A DNA stretch of 17,028 nt from JBFWIL01 sp050256015 (lineage in GTDB: Bacteria; Bacteroidota; Bacteroidia; Bacteroidales; Prolixibacteraceae): contig JBFWIL010000029.1 in assembly GCA_050256015.1 (NCBI GenBank), positions 1 to 17,028 on the forward strand, in the 5' to 3' direction. The notes under the pieces were generated by a model. The model was not told where the DNA came from and searched no databases. It saw only the letters and a list, made by a program, of their open reading frames with translations. The position numbers and the translations under genes were made by a program. Of the stretch, positions 1-6,342 are shown one piece after another (the stretch's first letter is position 1; every line of letters begins with the position of its first letter).

Positions 1-1
1 A

Positions 2-76
2 TTCTCCTGCCAGTACGACAGATGCTCGGTGCATGCCGATCCTGCGGCCCTGGATGCCTTTCGGCGAAACGAATAA
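2..76 (+). CDS. Possible 3' end of an upstream gene cut by the window edge
   Basis: The first bases are open in two forward frames. One frame ends with TAA at 74-76 and has a GC-rich third position similar to the neighbouring GH2 gene. The other stays open to the TAA at 114-116 and would include an in-frame 15-base duplication. Neither tail is long enough for me to recognise a family, and nothing in the sequence decides between them. Either tail would leave a 40-80 base gap to the GH2 start, so an upstream gene in the same direction, possibly the same operon, is plausible but unproven. Confidence 0.25.
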   Translation, partial: FSCQYDRCSVHADPAALDAFRRNE

Positions 77-100
77 CAGTGAATTGAATAACAGTGAACC
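71..100 (+). repeat. 15-base tandem duplication upstream of the GH2 gene
   Basis: GAATAACAGTGAA occurs at 71-83 and again at 86-98. The two copies form adjacent 15-base units that differ only in their last two bases. The unit is a multiple of three, so it would be neutral for an ORF in the frame ending at 116. It looks like a recent slippage duplication, not a functional element. Confidence 0.6.
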
Positions 101-155
101 GGAGAATTATTTGTAAACTTGTCCTGAGAACCATTCTGTAAAGCGAATCAGAACC

Positions 156-2591
156 ATGAGAAGATCTTTTTATATGTTACTGGCCCTGCTGCTCAACAGT
201 CTGCTGTTGGAGGCCCAGCGCAGCGAATTTTTACTGGAAAAAAACTGGAAATTCAGCAAGGGCGATTTTTCGGAAGCCATGCAGCCCGGTTTTGACGACA
301 GCGGCTGGGAAAACGTTCGGGTACCGCACGACTGGGCCATCTACGGACCCTTTGACCGCAGTTGTGACCTGCAGGAGGTGGCTGTAACACAGAACCTGGA
401 AAACCGGGCCACGGTAAAAACCGGGCGTACTGGCGGATTGCCTTATACGGGAACCGGCTGGTACCGTACCCGTTTTGATGTGCCGGCCGGCCGGCAGGTG
501 AGCCTGCTTTTCGAAGGAGCTATGAGTGAGGCCCGGGTTTACGTGAACGGGCAGGAAGCTTGTTACTGGCCTTATGGCTACAATGCTTTTCATGTGGATA
601 TAACCGCCCTGCTGAAGGATGACGGAAAAGAAAATGTGCTGGCCGTACGGTTGGAAAACCGGCCGCAGTCTTCGCGCTGGTACCCCGGGGCCGGACTCTA
701 CCGTGATGTGCAGGTCATTGTTACCGGCCCCGTGCACGTGCCTGTCTGGGGAACCTGTGTAACCACTCCGGTGGTCAGCGACAGCCTGGCTGCCGTCCGG
801 CTGGAGACGCAGATTGAGGGCGGCTGGAACCGGGATGTGAGGGTGGTGACTGACATTTTTGGGCCCGACGGACAGCTGGTGGCCCGGGAAGACCAGAAGC
901 GCAGGATGAACCCCGGTCAGCCTTTTGTGCAGAACTTTGTGGTGGAGCAGCCCCGGCTTTGGTCGCCTGAGAGTCCTGTTCTCTACCGGGCCGTGTCGAC
1001 CATCTACATGGGAGAGCAGGAAGTGGATCGTTACCTCACCCGCTTCGGAATTCGGGGTATCGCGCTGATTCCCGACAAGGGTTTTTATTTGAATGGACAG
1101 CGCCGCAAATTTCAGGGGGTGAACCTGCACCACGACCTGGGACCGCTGGGAGCGGCCGTAAGTGAAGCGGCCATTCGTCATCAGCTGAGCCTGTTGAAAG
1201 ATATGGGCTGCGATGCTATCCGTACGGCCCACAACATGCCCGCCCCGGCATTGGTGCGGCTTTGTGACGAGATGGGCTTTATGCTGATGGTGGAACCCTT
1301 TGACGAATGGAACCTTGCCAAATGCAAAAACGGTTATCACCGTTTTTTTGACCAGTGGGCCGAACGCGATATGGAGAACATGCTGCGACATTTTCGCAAC
1401 AACGCCAGCGTGCTTATGTGGAGTATCGGCAACGAAGTGCCTGCTCAGTGCAGTACTGAAGGCTACCGTGTGGCTTCCTTTTTGCAGGATATCTGTCACA
1501 GGGAAGACCCCACGCGGCCGGTGACCTGCGGCATGGACCGGGTGAGTTGCGTTTTGGGGAACGGCTTTGCTGCCCTGCTAGACATTCCCGGTTTCAACTA
1601 CCGGGTGCACCGCTATGAAGAAGCTTATGCGCAGTTGCCCCAGCGGCTGGTGCTGGGTACGGAAACCGCCTCCACGGTAAGTTCGCGGGGCGTTTATAAA
1701 TTTCCTGCGGAGATAAAGGCCGGTGCCCTTTATGAGGATCATCAGTCTTCTTCCTATGATCTGGAGCACTGTTCCTGGTCGAATGTACCTGATGACGATC
1801 TGGCTATGGCCGAAGACCATGACTGGGATATCGGACAGTTTGTTTGGACCGGCTTCGACTACCTGGGCGAACCTTCCCCTTACGACACCGATGCCTGGCC
1901 CAGTCACAGTTCCCTGTTCGGGATCATTGATCTGGCCTGCCTGCCCAAGGATCGCTTTTACCTGTACCGAAGCCTCTGGAACCGCAATAAGCCTACCCTG
2001 CATGTGCTGCCCCACTGGAACTGGAAAGGCCGGGAAGGCAGGTTAACCCCCATCTTTGTCTACACCAGTTATCCGTCGGCCGAGTTGTTTGTGAACGGCA
2101 AAAGTTACGGACATAGGAAGAAGAGCGATGAATCTCGGCAGCACCGTTACCGGCTGATGTGGATGGAAGTGCCCTACCAACCGGGCGAGCTGAAAGTGGT
2201 GGCTTACGATAGAAACGGAAATCAGGCTGCAGAGAAAGTGATCCGTACGGCCGGAAAACCATACCGACTGGATTTGAAGGCCAACAGGAAGAGTTTACAG
2301 GCAGACGGCAAAGACCTGGTCTATGTTACGGCAAGTGTGGTCGATAAGGACGGCAACCTTTGTCCTGACGACGCACGGCTGGTCAGTTTTAAGGTGAGCG
2401 GGGCCGGTTGGTATCGGGCCGGGGCCAACGGCGATCCCACCTGTCTGGATTTGTTTCACTTGCCTCGTATGCATGCTTTCAGCGGACGGCTAACTGCCAT
2501 TGTGCAGGCCCGAGAACAGTCAGGTGAAATTGTGCTGGAAGCAACGGCCAAAGGGCTAAAAGCCGGAACAATCGTTTTACAGGTGGAGTAA
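156..2591 (+). CDS. Secreted GH2 beta-galactosidase-type glycoside hydrolase with DUF4982
   Basis: A retaining exo-glycosidase of family GH2, most often acting on beta-galactosides in this subgroup. The 811-residue protein has a type I signal peptide (about 1-20), an N-terminal jelly-roll sugar-binding domain (about 25-195), an immunoglobulin-like domain (about 200-300) and a TIM barrel (about 305-600). DUF4982 follows (about 620-680), then a GH2 C-terminal domain 5 (about 704-811, with the typical ANGDPT...F..P...AFSG pattern). Visible active-site elements are GVNLHHDLGPLG (H325, H326), the acid/base E427 in WSIGNE, the nucleophile E503 in GTETAST and W564 in FVWTGFDY. The architecture is complete and of normal length. 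ATG 156 is chosen because it puts the signal peptide first. Codon use is clearly more GC-rich than in the genes at the right end of the window. The exact sugar and linkage cannot be read from sequence. Confidence 0.95.
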   Translation: MRRSFYMLLALLLNSLLLEAQRSEFLLEKNWKFSKGDFSEAMQPGFDDSGWENVRVPHDWAIYGPFDRSCDLQEVAVTQNLENRATVKTGRTGGLPYTGTGWYRTRFDVPAGRQVSLLFEGAMSEARVYVNGQEACYWPYGYNAFHVDITALLKDDGKENVLAVRLENRPQSSRWYPGAGLYRDVQVIVTGPVHVPVWGTCVTTPVVSDSLAAVRLETQIEGGWNRDVRVVTDIFGPDGQLVAREDQKRRMNPGQPFVQNFVVEQPRLWSPESPVLYRAVSTIYMGEQEVDRYLTRFGIRGIALIPDKGFYLNGQRRKFQGVNLHHDLGPLGAAVSEAAIRHQLSLLKDMGCDAIRTAHNMPAPALVRLCDEMGFMLMVEPFDEWNLAKCKNGYHRFFDQWAERDMENMLRHFRNNASVLMWSIGNEVPAQCSTEGYRVASFLQDICHREDPTRPVTCGMDRVSCVLGNGFAALLDIPGFNYRVHRYEEAYAQLPQRLVLGTETASTVSSRGVYKFPAEIKAGALYEDHQSSSYDLEHCSWSNVPDDDLAMAEDHDWDIGQFVWTGFDYLGEPSPYDTDAWPSHSSLFGIIDLACLPKDRFYLYRSLWNRNKPTLHVLPHWNWKGREGRLTPIFVYTSYPSAELFVNGKSYGHRKKSDESRQHRYRLMWMEVPYQPGELKVVAYDRNGNQAAEKVIRTAGKPYRLDLKANRKSLQADGKDLVYVTASVVDKDGNLCPDDARLVSFKVSGAGWYRAGANGDPTCLDLFHLPRMHAFSGRLTAIVQAREQSGEIVLEATAKGLKAGTIVLQVE

Positions 2592-2763
2592 TCTTTGTGA
2601 GAAATGCATTTTTGCTGCAGGCTTTTCGGGGTAACACATGATAAAACGGCTGATTGTGGTTAAAAACGTAATATATAATCAGGATTTCTGATGAGTATGC
2701 AATTTCGGCAATGAAATCGGCAAGAATCTCACTGATGATTTTTGTCAGACTTACTTCGGTTGT
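2592..2763. other. Intergenic spacer between convergent genes
   Basis: This 172-base spacer separates the convergent GH2 and DUF4350-like stops. Only weak inverted repeats are visible (ATCAG/CTGAT at 2678-2692 and ATTTC/GAAAT at 2702-2717), with no convincing T-tract, so I do not call a terminator. No small ORF with coding character is seen. Confidence 0.5.
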
Positions 2764-3543
2764 TTAATTACCCCCTGCCAGTAACCATCCCACCAGGTTT
2801 TTGGCCGCCTGCATGTTTTCAAAATCTTCCGGAAGACGACTGTGCCCGATATATTCGTTATATATCCACGGATCACCGACTGCCAGAACGTAACCTTTTC
2901 CGTAGCGGCATTCGGCGACGACAGTTTCTCCCTGCCCTGTCAGTACAGCTGTCGCTTTCCCGGAGCAGGTAATGGAAGAAATCTCTTTCATATAGATTTT
3001 CTCCAGCCCGTTGAACAATGGATGTTCCGGAAGATCGACAAAAGCCCCCATGTTATAGTGTTTACCTTCCACCGGGTGAAGCAATACTTTGTTGAACTGC
3101 ATTCCGAATTTGGAGGCAAGCAGGTTAAAATGCTCGAACTCTGCATTGTCTTTATCGTTGCTCATTAGCAGGAGTACTCCGCCATGTTTTACCCAACGGG
3201 CAATAACAGCGGCCGATTCCTCCGTCATATAATTCGGATTCTTTGTTTCGGCAGGCGTATCCGGATCAACAATAATATAAACGGAAACGTTTTCCAGAGC
3301 GGATTTTTCCGGCTTTTTCTCCAACATTGAAATTTCAGCACCTTGTTCCCGAAACAGCTTCCCGAATTGGGAGAAGCCGCTGTTTGCCTCATCATCCCAG
3401 ATATAATGATAAGGCTTCCCGGTTTTCTTACTGATCTCATGGTTGTAATAATGATCCAGAACTACCTTTTTCTGAGCGACCGATGCTGATGTTGCCAGGC
3501 AAAGGACTACAGCCGGCAGCCAGGTAAATATCTTCGTTATCAT
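2764..3543 (-). CDS. Secreted DUF4350/GATase-like domain protein, GH105-associated type
   Basis: The 259-residue protein starts with a signal peptide (cleavage likely after A23 in SVA-QKK). The remainder resembles the class I glutamine-amidotransferase-like/DUF4350 domain usually found fused to GH105 unsaturated rhamnogalacturonyl hydrolases. Characteristic segments are DPDTP (93-97), WVKHGGVLLLMSND (117-130), NAEFEHFN (133-140) and YGKGYVLAVGDPWIYNEYI (214-232). I see no catalytic Cys-His-Glu triad of true amidotransferases, so a binding or accessory role is more likely than an enzymatic one. The domain stands alone here: no GH105 barrel lies in the same frame or on either side. It is convergent with the GH2 gene and lies downstream of MarR gene 3717-4160 on the same strand with a 173-base gap, so it may have its own promoter. 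The family resemblance is recalled from conserved motifs; the biochemical role is unknown. Confidence 0.75.
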   Translation of the reverse strand: MITKIFTWLPAVVLCLATSASVAQKKVVLDHYYNHEISKKTGKPYHYIWDDEANSGFSQFGKLFREQGAEISMLEKKPEKSALENVSVYIIVDPDTPAETKNPNYMTEESAAVIARWVKHGGVLLLMSNDKDNAEFEHFNLLASKFGMQFNKVLLHPVEGKHYNMGAFVDLPEHPLFNGLEKIYMKEISSITCSGKATAVLTGQGETVVAECRYGKGYVLAVGDPWIYNEYIGHSRLPEDFENMQAAKNLVGWLLAGGN

Positions 3544-3716
3544 GCTGCTGAATTTTTTAAAAATATAAAGAAATAATAAATCCCGGTCATTTCCAAGCGG
3601 ATTATGAGCTGGCTTCCCCTGGCCGGGTTCCGGACTATGGTTGCCGGTTTTCCCGTTCTCAGATCATCCGTTTCAGGAATTCTTGTCCAGGGCTTAATTT
3701 TTTAACATCGGGAGAG

Positions 3717-4160
3717 CTACATTTTTTTAGCTTTGGCTTGTATTAAACTGACAATTCTGTGAAAATTATCAAGTTCTGCCTGTGGAATTTCCTGCTGAAG
3801 TTCACAAATTAATACGGATTCAATTTCCATATATTGTTTCATAATGTGCTCACCTTTCTTCGTTATGGTGAGAATATTTTTTCGTCTGTCGTTCGTATCG
3901 ACAATCCGTTTGATTAACTTTTTCTTTTCGAGCGAATCAATGAGTTTTATCAGCGCTGATTGTTTCTTTCCCATGGCTTCAGCCATATTCTTCTGAATGA
4001 CCTCATCTTCCTGTTTGTTTAGAGACAGCAATAATGCGTATTGATCGATAGTCAACTGAACAGGTGCTTGTTCCCGGATCCGTTTTTTAAATATTCTGAA
4101 AACTTCACTGCTCGTTTGCCTGAATACCATTCCCCATCGCAAATTTTCTTTTTCTTCCAT
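3717..4160 (-). CDS. MarR-family transcriptional regulator (paralogue 1)
   Basis: A 147-residue protein of typical MarR length. It has N-terminal dimerisation helices, a winged helix-turn-helix with the recognition-helix region around 54-80 (VIQKNMAEAMGKKQSALIKL), a wing carrying the family DxRR motif (D91, R92, R93) followed by KN.L..TKKG, and a C-terminal dimerisation helix. MarR proteins are dimeric DNA-binding repressors that usually respond to phenolic or lipophilic ligands and often control adjacent efflux genes. It is about 42% identical by eye to the divergent protein at 4558-5004, including the shared M..KE.L..G N-terminus, which supports this start. A 7+2+7 inverted repeat lies 66 bases upstream (4226-4241). 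Its targets are not shown; autoregulation and regulation of the nearby pump are inferred. Confidence 0.9.
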   Translation of the reverse strand: MEEKENLRWGMVFRQTSSEVFRIFKKRIREQAPVQLTIDQYALLLSLNKQEDEVIQKNMAEAMGKKQSALIKLIDSLEKKKLIKRIVDTNDRRKNILTITKKGEHIMKQYMEIESVLICELQQEIPQAELDNFHRIVSLIQAKAKKM

Positions 4161-4225
4161 TTTAAATTTATAATAACATTGCTGTGTTTAGCTCATCCTG
4201 ATGCATTGCAACCCGCATGTTTTAA

Positions 4226-4241
4226 AAATCTTCAAAGATTT
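4226..4241. promoter_or_regulatory. Candidate operator palindrome upstream of MarR paralogue 1
   Basis: A perfect 7-base inverted repeat with a 2-base centre (AAATCTT CA AAGATTT), 66 bases upstream of the minus-strand MarR start. Its length of about 16 bases matches sites bound by MarR dimers. No experimental site is known to me, so the operator role is inferred from position and symmetry. Confidence 0.35.
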
Positions 4242-4476
4242 AGCTTTCTCTGTTCCCTATAAAATAGCCGCCGGATATGGCTGTTCTCATTTTTATACAT
4301 GTTTTCCTATCCTTTTTCCTGCCAGTTTGTCTTGTACGATTTGGCCGTTTAGCATGACGCAACTTCCCAAAAATATAAAAAAAGAAATAGATGGTCTTAT
4401 TTTTTTGTGGAATAAATGATTTATGGAATAAGCCGTTTTTCGGTATAATAAGATTAGATTATATGAATGTTAAGGT

Positions 4477-4523
4477 ATAATTAATTATATAATGAAATCA
4501 TTGCACAGGTGAATTATATAATT
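4477..4523. promoter_or_regulatory. Cluster of AT palindromes upstream of MarR paralogue 2
   Basis: AATTATATAATT at 4512-4523 is a perfect 12-base palindrome. An 11 of 12 copy occurs at 4483-4494, 29 bases upstream start to start, and ATAATTAATTAT at 4477-4488 is a further perfect palindrome overlapping it. The cluster ends 34 bases before the ATG of the plus-strand MarR gene, a good position for an autoregulatory operator. The low sequence complexity makes chance palindromes more likely, so confidence is moderate to low. Confidence 0.35.
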
Positions 4524-4557
4524 TAAAATTGCTTTCTCAATAATCAATAGCTTTGAA

Positions 4558-5004
4558 ATGAAACAAAAAGAAACCCTGCCTCTGGGTATAATTAATACAG
4601 AGCGAATGAATCATGAAATTTTCCGATTACTGAGAAAACGCATTGATGAACAAGCGGATACAAAGCTGACAGTTGAGGAATTTTTGTTGATTTATATGTT
4701 AAGTGAAAAAGGAGATCATGTAATACAAAAGAATCTGGCTGAAGCCCTGGGAAAAGATAAGTCTGCAATTTTTAGGCTGGTGAGTTCCCTGGAGCAAAAA
4801 AGCCTTATAAAAAGAGTAGAATGTGGATGCGATAAGCGGAAAAACTATCTGGTGGTAACCAAAAAGGGCAATGAAGTTCTCCGGCAATATCAACAAATAG
4901 AATCGGGATTGATCAATGAGCTCAAACACGGTCTTACCGAACTGGAGATAGCTGTTTTGTATAAGGTGATCAATCGAATCAGAATAAATGCCGAAAAGTT
5001 ATAG
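4558..5004 (+). CDS. MarR-family transcriptional regulator (paralogue 2) with Cys-Gly-Cys wing
   Basis: A 148-residue MarR-type winged-helix repressor, the paralogue of the divergent gene at 3717-4160. The helix-turn-helix spans about 55-80 (VIQKNLAEALGKDKSAIFRL) and the wing about 85-105. The wing keeps D92 and R94 but replaces the paralogue's T-N by C89-G-C91, and these are the only two cysteines in the protein. That raises the possibility of thiol- or metal-based sensing next to the DNA backbone contact. The gene runs in the same direction as the efflux operon whose first gene begins 151 bases downstream, the usual arrangement for a local pump repressor. ATG 4558 is chosen because its N-terminus aligns with that of the paralogue; ATG 4606 (M17) is a possible alternative. 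Confidence 0.9.
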   Translation: MKQKETLPLGIINTERMNHEIFRLLRKRIDEQADTKLTVEEFLLIYMLSEKGDHVIQKNLAEALGKDKSAIFRLVSSLEQKSLIKRVECGCDKRKNYLVVTKKGNEVLRQYQQIESGLINELKHGLTELEIAVLYKVINRIRINAEKL

Positions 5005-5022
5005 AAATATCCGTATTCTGTA

Positions 5023-5049
5023 TCAGCAACGGTTGTATATTGTTGCTGA
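5023..5049 (+). ncRNA. Alternative hairpin competing with the downstream terminator
   Basis: TCAGCAAC (5023-5030) can pair with GTTGCTGA (5042-5049), an 8-base perfect stem with an 11-base loop. Its right arm overlaps the left arm of the terminator-like hairpin at 5039-5058, so both cannot form at once. This is the geometry of an antiterminator/terminator pair. It could also be coincidence from sharing the TTGCTGA/CAACAA segment. Confidence 0.35.
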
Positions 5050-5064
5050 ATCAACAATTTTTTT
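5039..5064 (+). terminator. Terminator-like hairpin between MarR paralogue 2 and efflux operon
   Basis: A 7-base stem ATTGTTG/CAACAAT with a 6-base loop (5039-5058) runs straight into seven Ts (5058-5064). The stem is short and AT-rich, so the terminator may be weak. It lies 35 bases after the MarR stop and about 90 bases before the adaptor gene, where it would separate the two units or attenuate read-through. Confidence 0.5.
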
Positions 5065-5086
5065 ACTTAAAAACTTAACAACATGA

Positions 5087-5111
5087 ATTAATATACAGAT
5101 AGTATATTAAT
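5087..5111. promoter_or_regulatory. 25-base inverted repeat, candidate operator of the efflux operon
   Basis: ATTAATATAC (5087-5096) and GTATATTAAT (5102-5111) are perfect 10-base inverted arms around a 5-base centre. The element ends 44 bases before the adaptor start codon, within the expected promoter zone. Its size and symmetry suit a dimeric repressor, and one of the two adjacent MarR proteins is the obvious candidate. There is no T-tract, which argues against a terminator. Confidence 0.5.
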
Positions 5112-5155
5112 GTAATTTATTACTATTATCCGAAAACTAAAACAATCTGCAAAAT

Positions 5156-6331
5156 ATGAAAACAAGGTTTAGTTACAGAATTCATAGTTTGGTTATCTTT
5201 CTTGTGCTGACGGCTGCATGTTCCAGCAAACAGGAAGTTTCTGAGAAAATTGGTGAGTATTCCGTCATGGAGATCCATGCGGATTCGGTTACGCTCTATA
5301 AAGAATATCCTACCACGATTCAGGGTATCCAGACCGTGGAGATCCGTCCGAAAGTTGCCGGTTATATTGAGGAGATCCTTGTTGACGAAGGTGCTCACGT
5401 ACGAAAAGGTCAGGTGCTTTTTCGCCTGAATGCCAACGATCTTGAAGCAACTGTACGTTCGTCCGAAGCCCAGGTAAAAGTGGCAGAGGCCCAGGTTGCA
5501 ACGGCGAAAACCGACCTGAATAAAACCAGGCCGCTGGTCGAAAAAAACATTATCAGCAAGTTCGACCTTGAAACAGCCGAAGCAGCGCTGCAATCGTCCG
5601 AAGCCCAACTGGCACAGGCAAAGGCGAACCTGGCCAATGCAAAAGCGAATCTGGACTACACGATCATTACAAGTCCTGCCGACGGGAGCATCGGTACTTT
5701 TCCCTATCGTATAGGGAGCTTGGTGAGCAGTACCATTACCCAGCCGTTAACTTCCATTTCCAATACCAGCAGCATGTATGCTTATTTTTCAATGAATGAA
5801 AAAGAGTTTCTGTCGCTGTCAAAAAGCCTGGAAGGCAGGACTCTTCAGGAAAAACTTTCGTATATGCCTGATGTTGCTTTGATCCTGGCAGATAATTCGG
5901 TTTACGGGTATACGGGTAAAATAGAAACCGCCAGCAGCCTGGTGGATCAGGAGACGGGGTCTGTCAATATGCGGGCTACTTTTCCCAACCCGGAAGGACT
6001 ATTGCAAAGCGGCAACAGCGGTACGGTACGTATCCCGCAGCATTACGATTCAGCGATCCTGGTCCCCCAGAATGCAACCTACGAAATACAGGGAAAACAT
6101 TTTGTCTATGTTGTCGGTGCGGAGAATAAAGTACGCAACACCGAAATAGAAGTGATGGCAGGCGATCTGAAAAATTTGTATGTGGTTACCAGCGGTTTGA
6201 AAGTCGGAGACCAGGTGGTCGTCGAGGGAGTAAACTCCCTCCAGAATGATGTACCTGTTAAACCGAAATTAGTCAACATGAAGGATCTGGCAGGGGCAGC
6301 GACTTCCGAAGAAAATCAGGTTAAAAATTAA
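5156..6331 (+). CDS. RND efflux periplasmic adaptor (membrane fusion protein), lipoprotein
   Basis: The AcrA/MexA-type adaptor that bridges the inner-membrane pump and the outer-membrane channel. The 391-residue protein has a lipoprotein signal with lipobox LTAAC (C22). The first half of the lipoyl domain follows (EIRPKVAGYIEEILVDEG at about 62-79, then VRKGQVLF), then a long coiled-coil hairpin (about 95-165), the second lipoyl half (DYTIITSPADGSIG) and beta-barrel and membrane-proximal domains. The hairpin is built from Ala-rich heptads, and the DNA shows this: TCGTCCGAAGCCCA recurs at 5459-5472 and 5594-5607, and the AKANLAN/AKANLDY heptads are encoded by near-identical units. It is the first gene of a tightly spaced operon, with the pump gene starting 11 bases after its stop. 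Substrate range cannot be told from the sequence. Confidence 0.95.
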   Translation: MKTRFSYRIHSLVIFLVLTAACSSKQEVSEKIGEYSVMEIHADSVTLYKEYPTTIQGIQTVEIRPKVAGYIEEILVDEGAHVRKGQVLFRLNANDLEATVRSSEAQVKVAEAQVATAKTDLNKTRPLVEKNIISKFDLETAEAALQSSEAQLAQAKANLANAKANLDYTIITSPADGSIGTFPYRIGSLVSSTITQPLTSISNTSSMYAYFSMNEKEFLSLSKSLEGRTLQEKLSYMPDVALILADNSVYGYTGKIETASSLVDQETGSVNMRATFPNPEGLLQSGNSGTVRIPQHYDSAILVPQNATYEIQGKHFVYVVGAENKVRNTEIEVMAGDLKNLYVVTSGLKVGDQVVVEGVNSLQNDVPVKPKLVNMKDLAGAATSEENQVKN

Positions 6332-6342
6332 AATCAGAAATT

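Larger units (their letters stand above)
4161..4557. promoter_or_regulatory. AT-rich divergent regulatory region between two MarR genes
   Basis: This 397-base region carries both divergent promoters and no gene I would support. Small forward ORFs in it lack coding character. It contains several palindromes: AAATCTTcaAAGATTT at 4226-4241 nearer the minus-strand gene, and an AT-palindrome cluster at 4477-4523 near the plus-strand gene. A consensus Bacteroidota -33/-7 pair was not found at a convincing spacing for either gene. Confidence 0.6.

Noticed and set aside
231..1499. Long open frame of 422 codons antisense to the GH2 gene
   Set aside because: It lies wholly inside a well-supported GH2 gene, has no recognisable domain, and is explained by the GC-rich codon use of the sense gene leaving few antisense stops.
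2678..2717. Short inverted repeats in the convergent spacer
   Set aside because: Five-base stems without T-tracts; expected by chance in an AT-rich spacer.
4201..4419. 72-codon ORF in the MarR-MarR spacer
   Set aside because: No coding character or recognisable domain; it overlaps the palindromes and promoter region and most likely arises by chance.
4548..4555. TAGCTTTG matching the Bacteroidota -7 element, with TTG at 4529-4531
   Set aside because: The spacing to the TTG is shorter than usual, and transcription would start at about 4560, inside or after the preferred ATG at 4558. It would only work with the ATG at 4606, which breaks the alignment with the paralogue.
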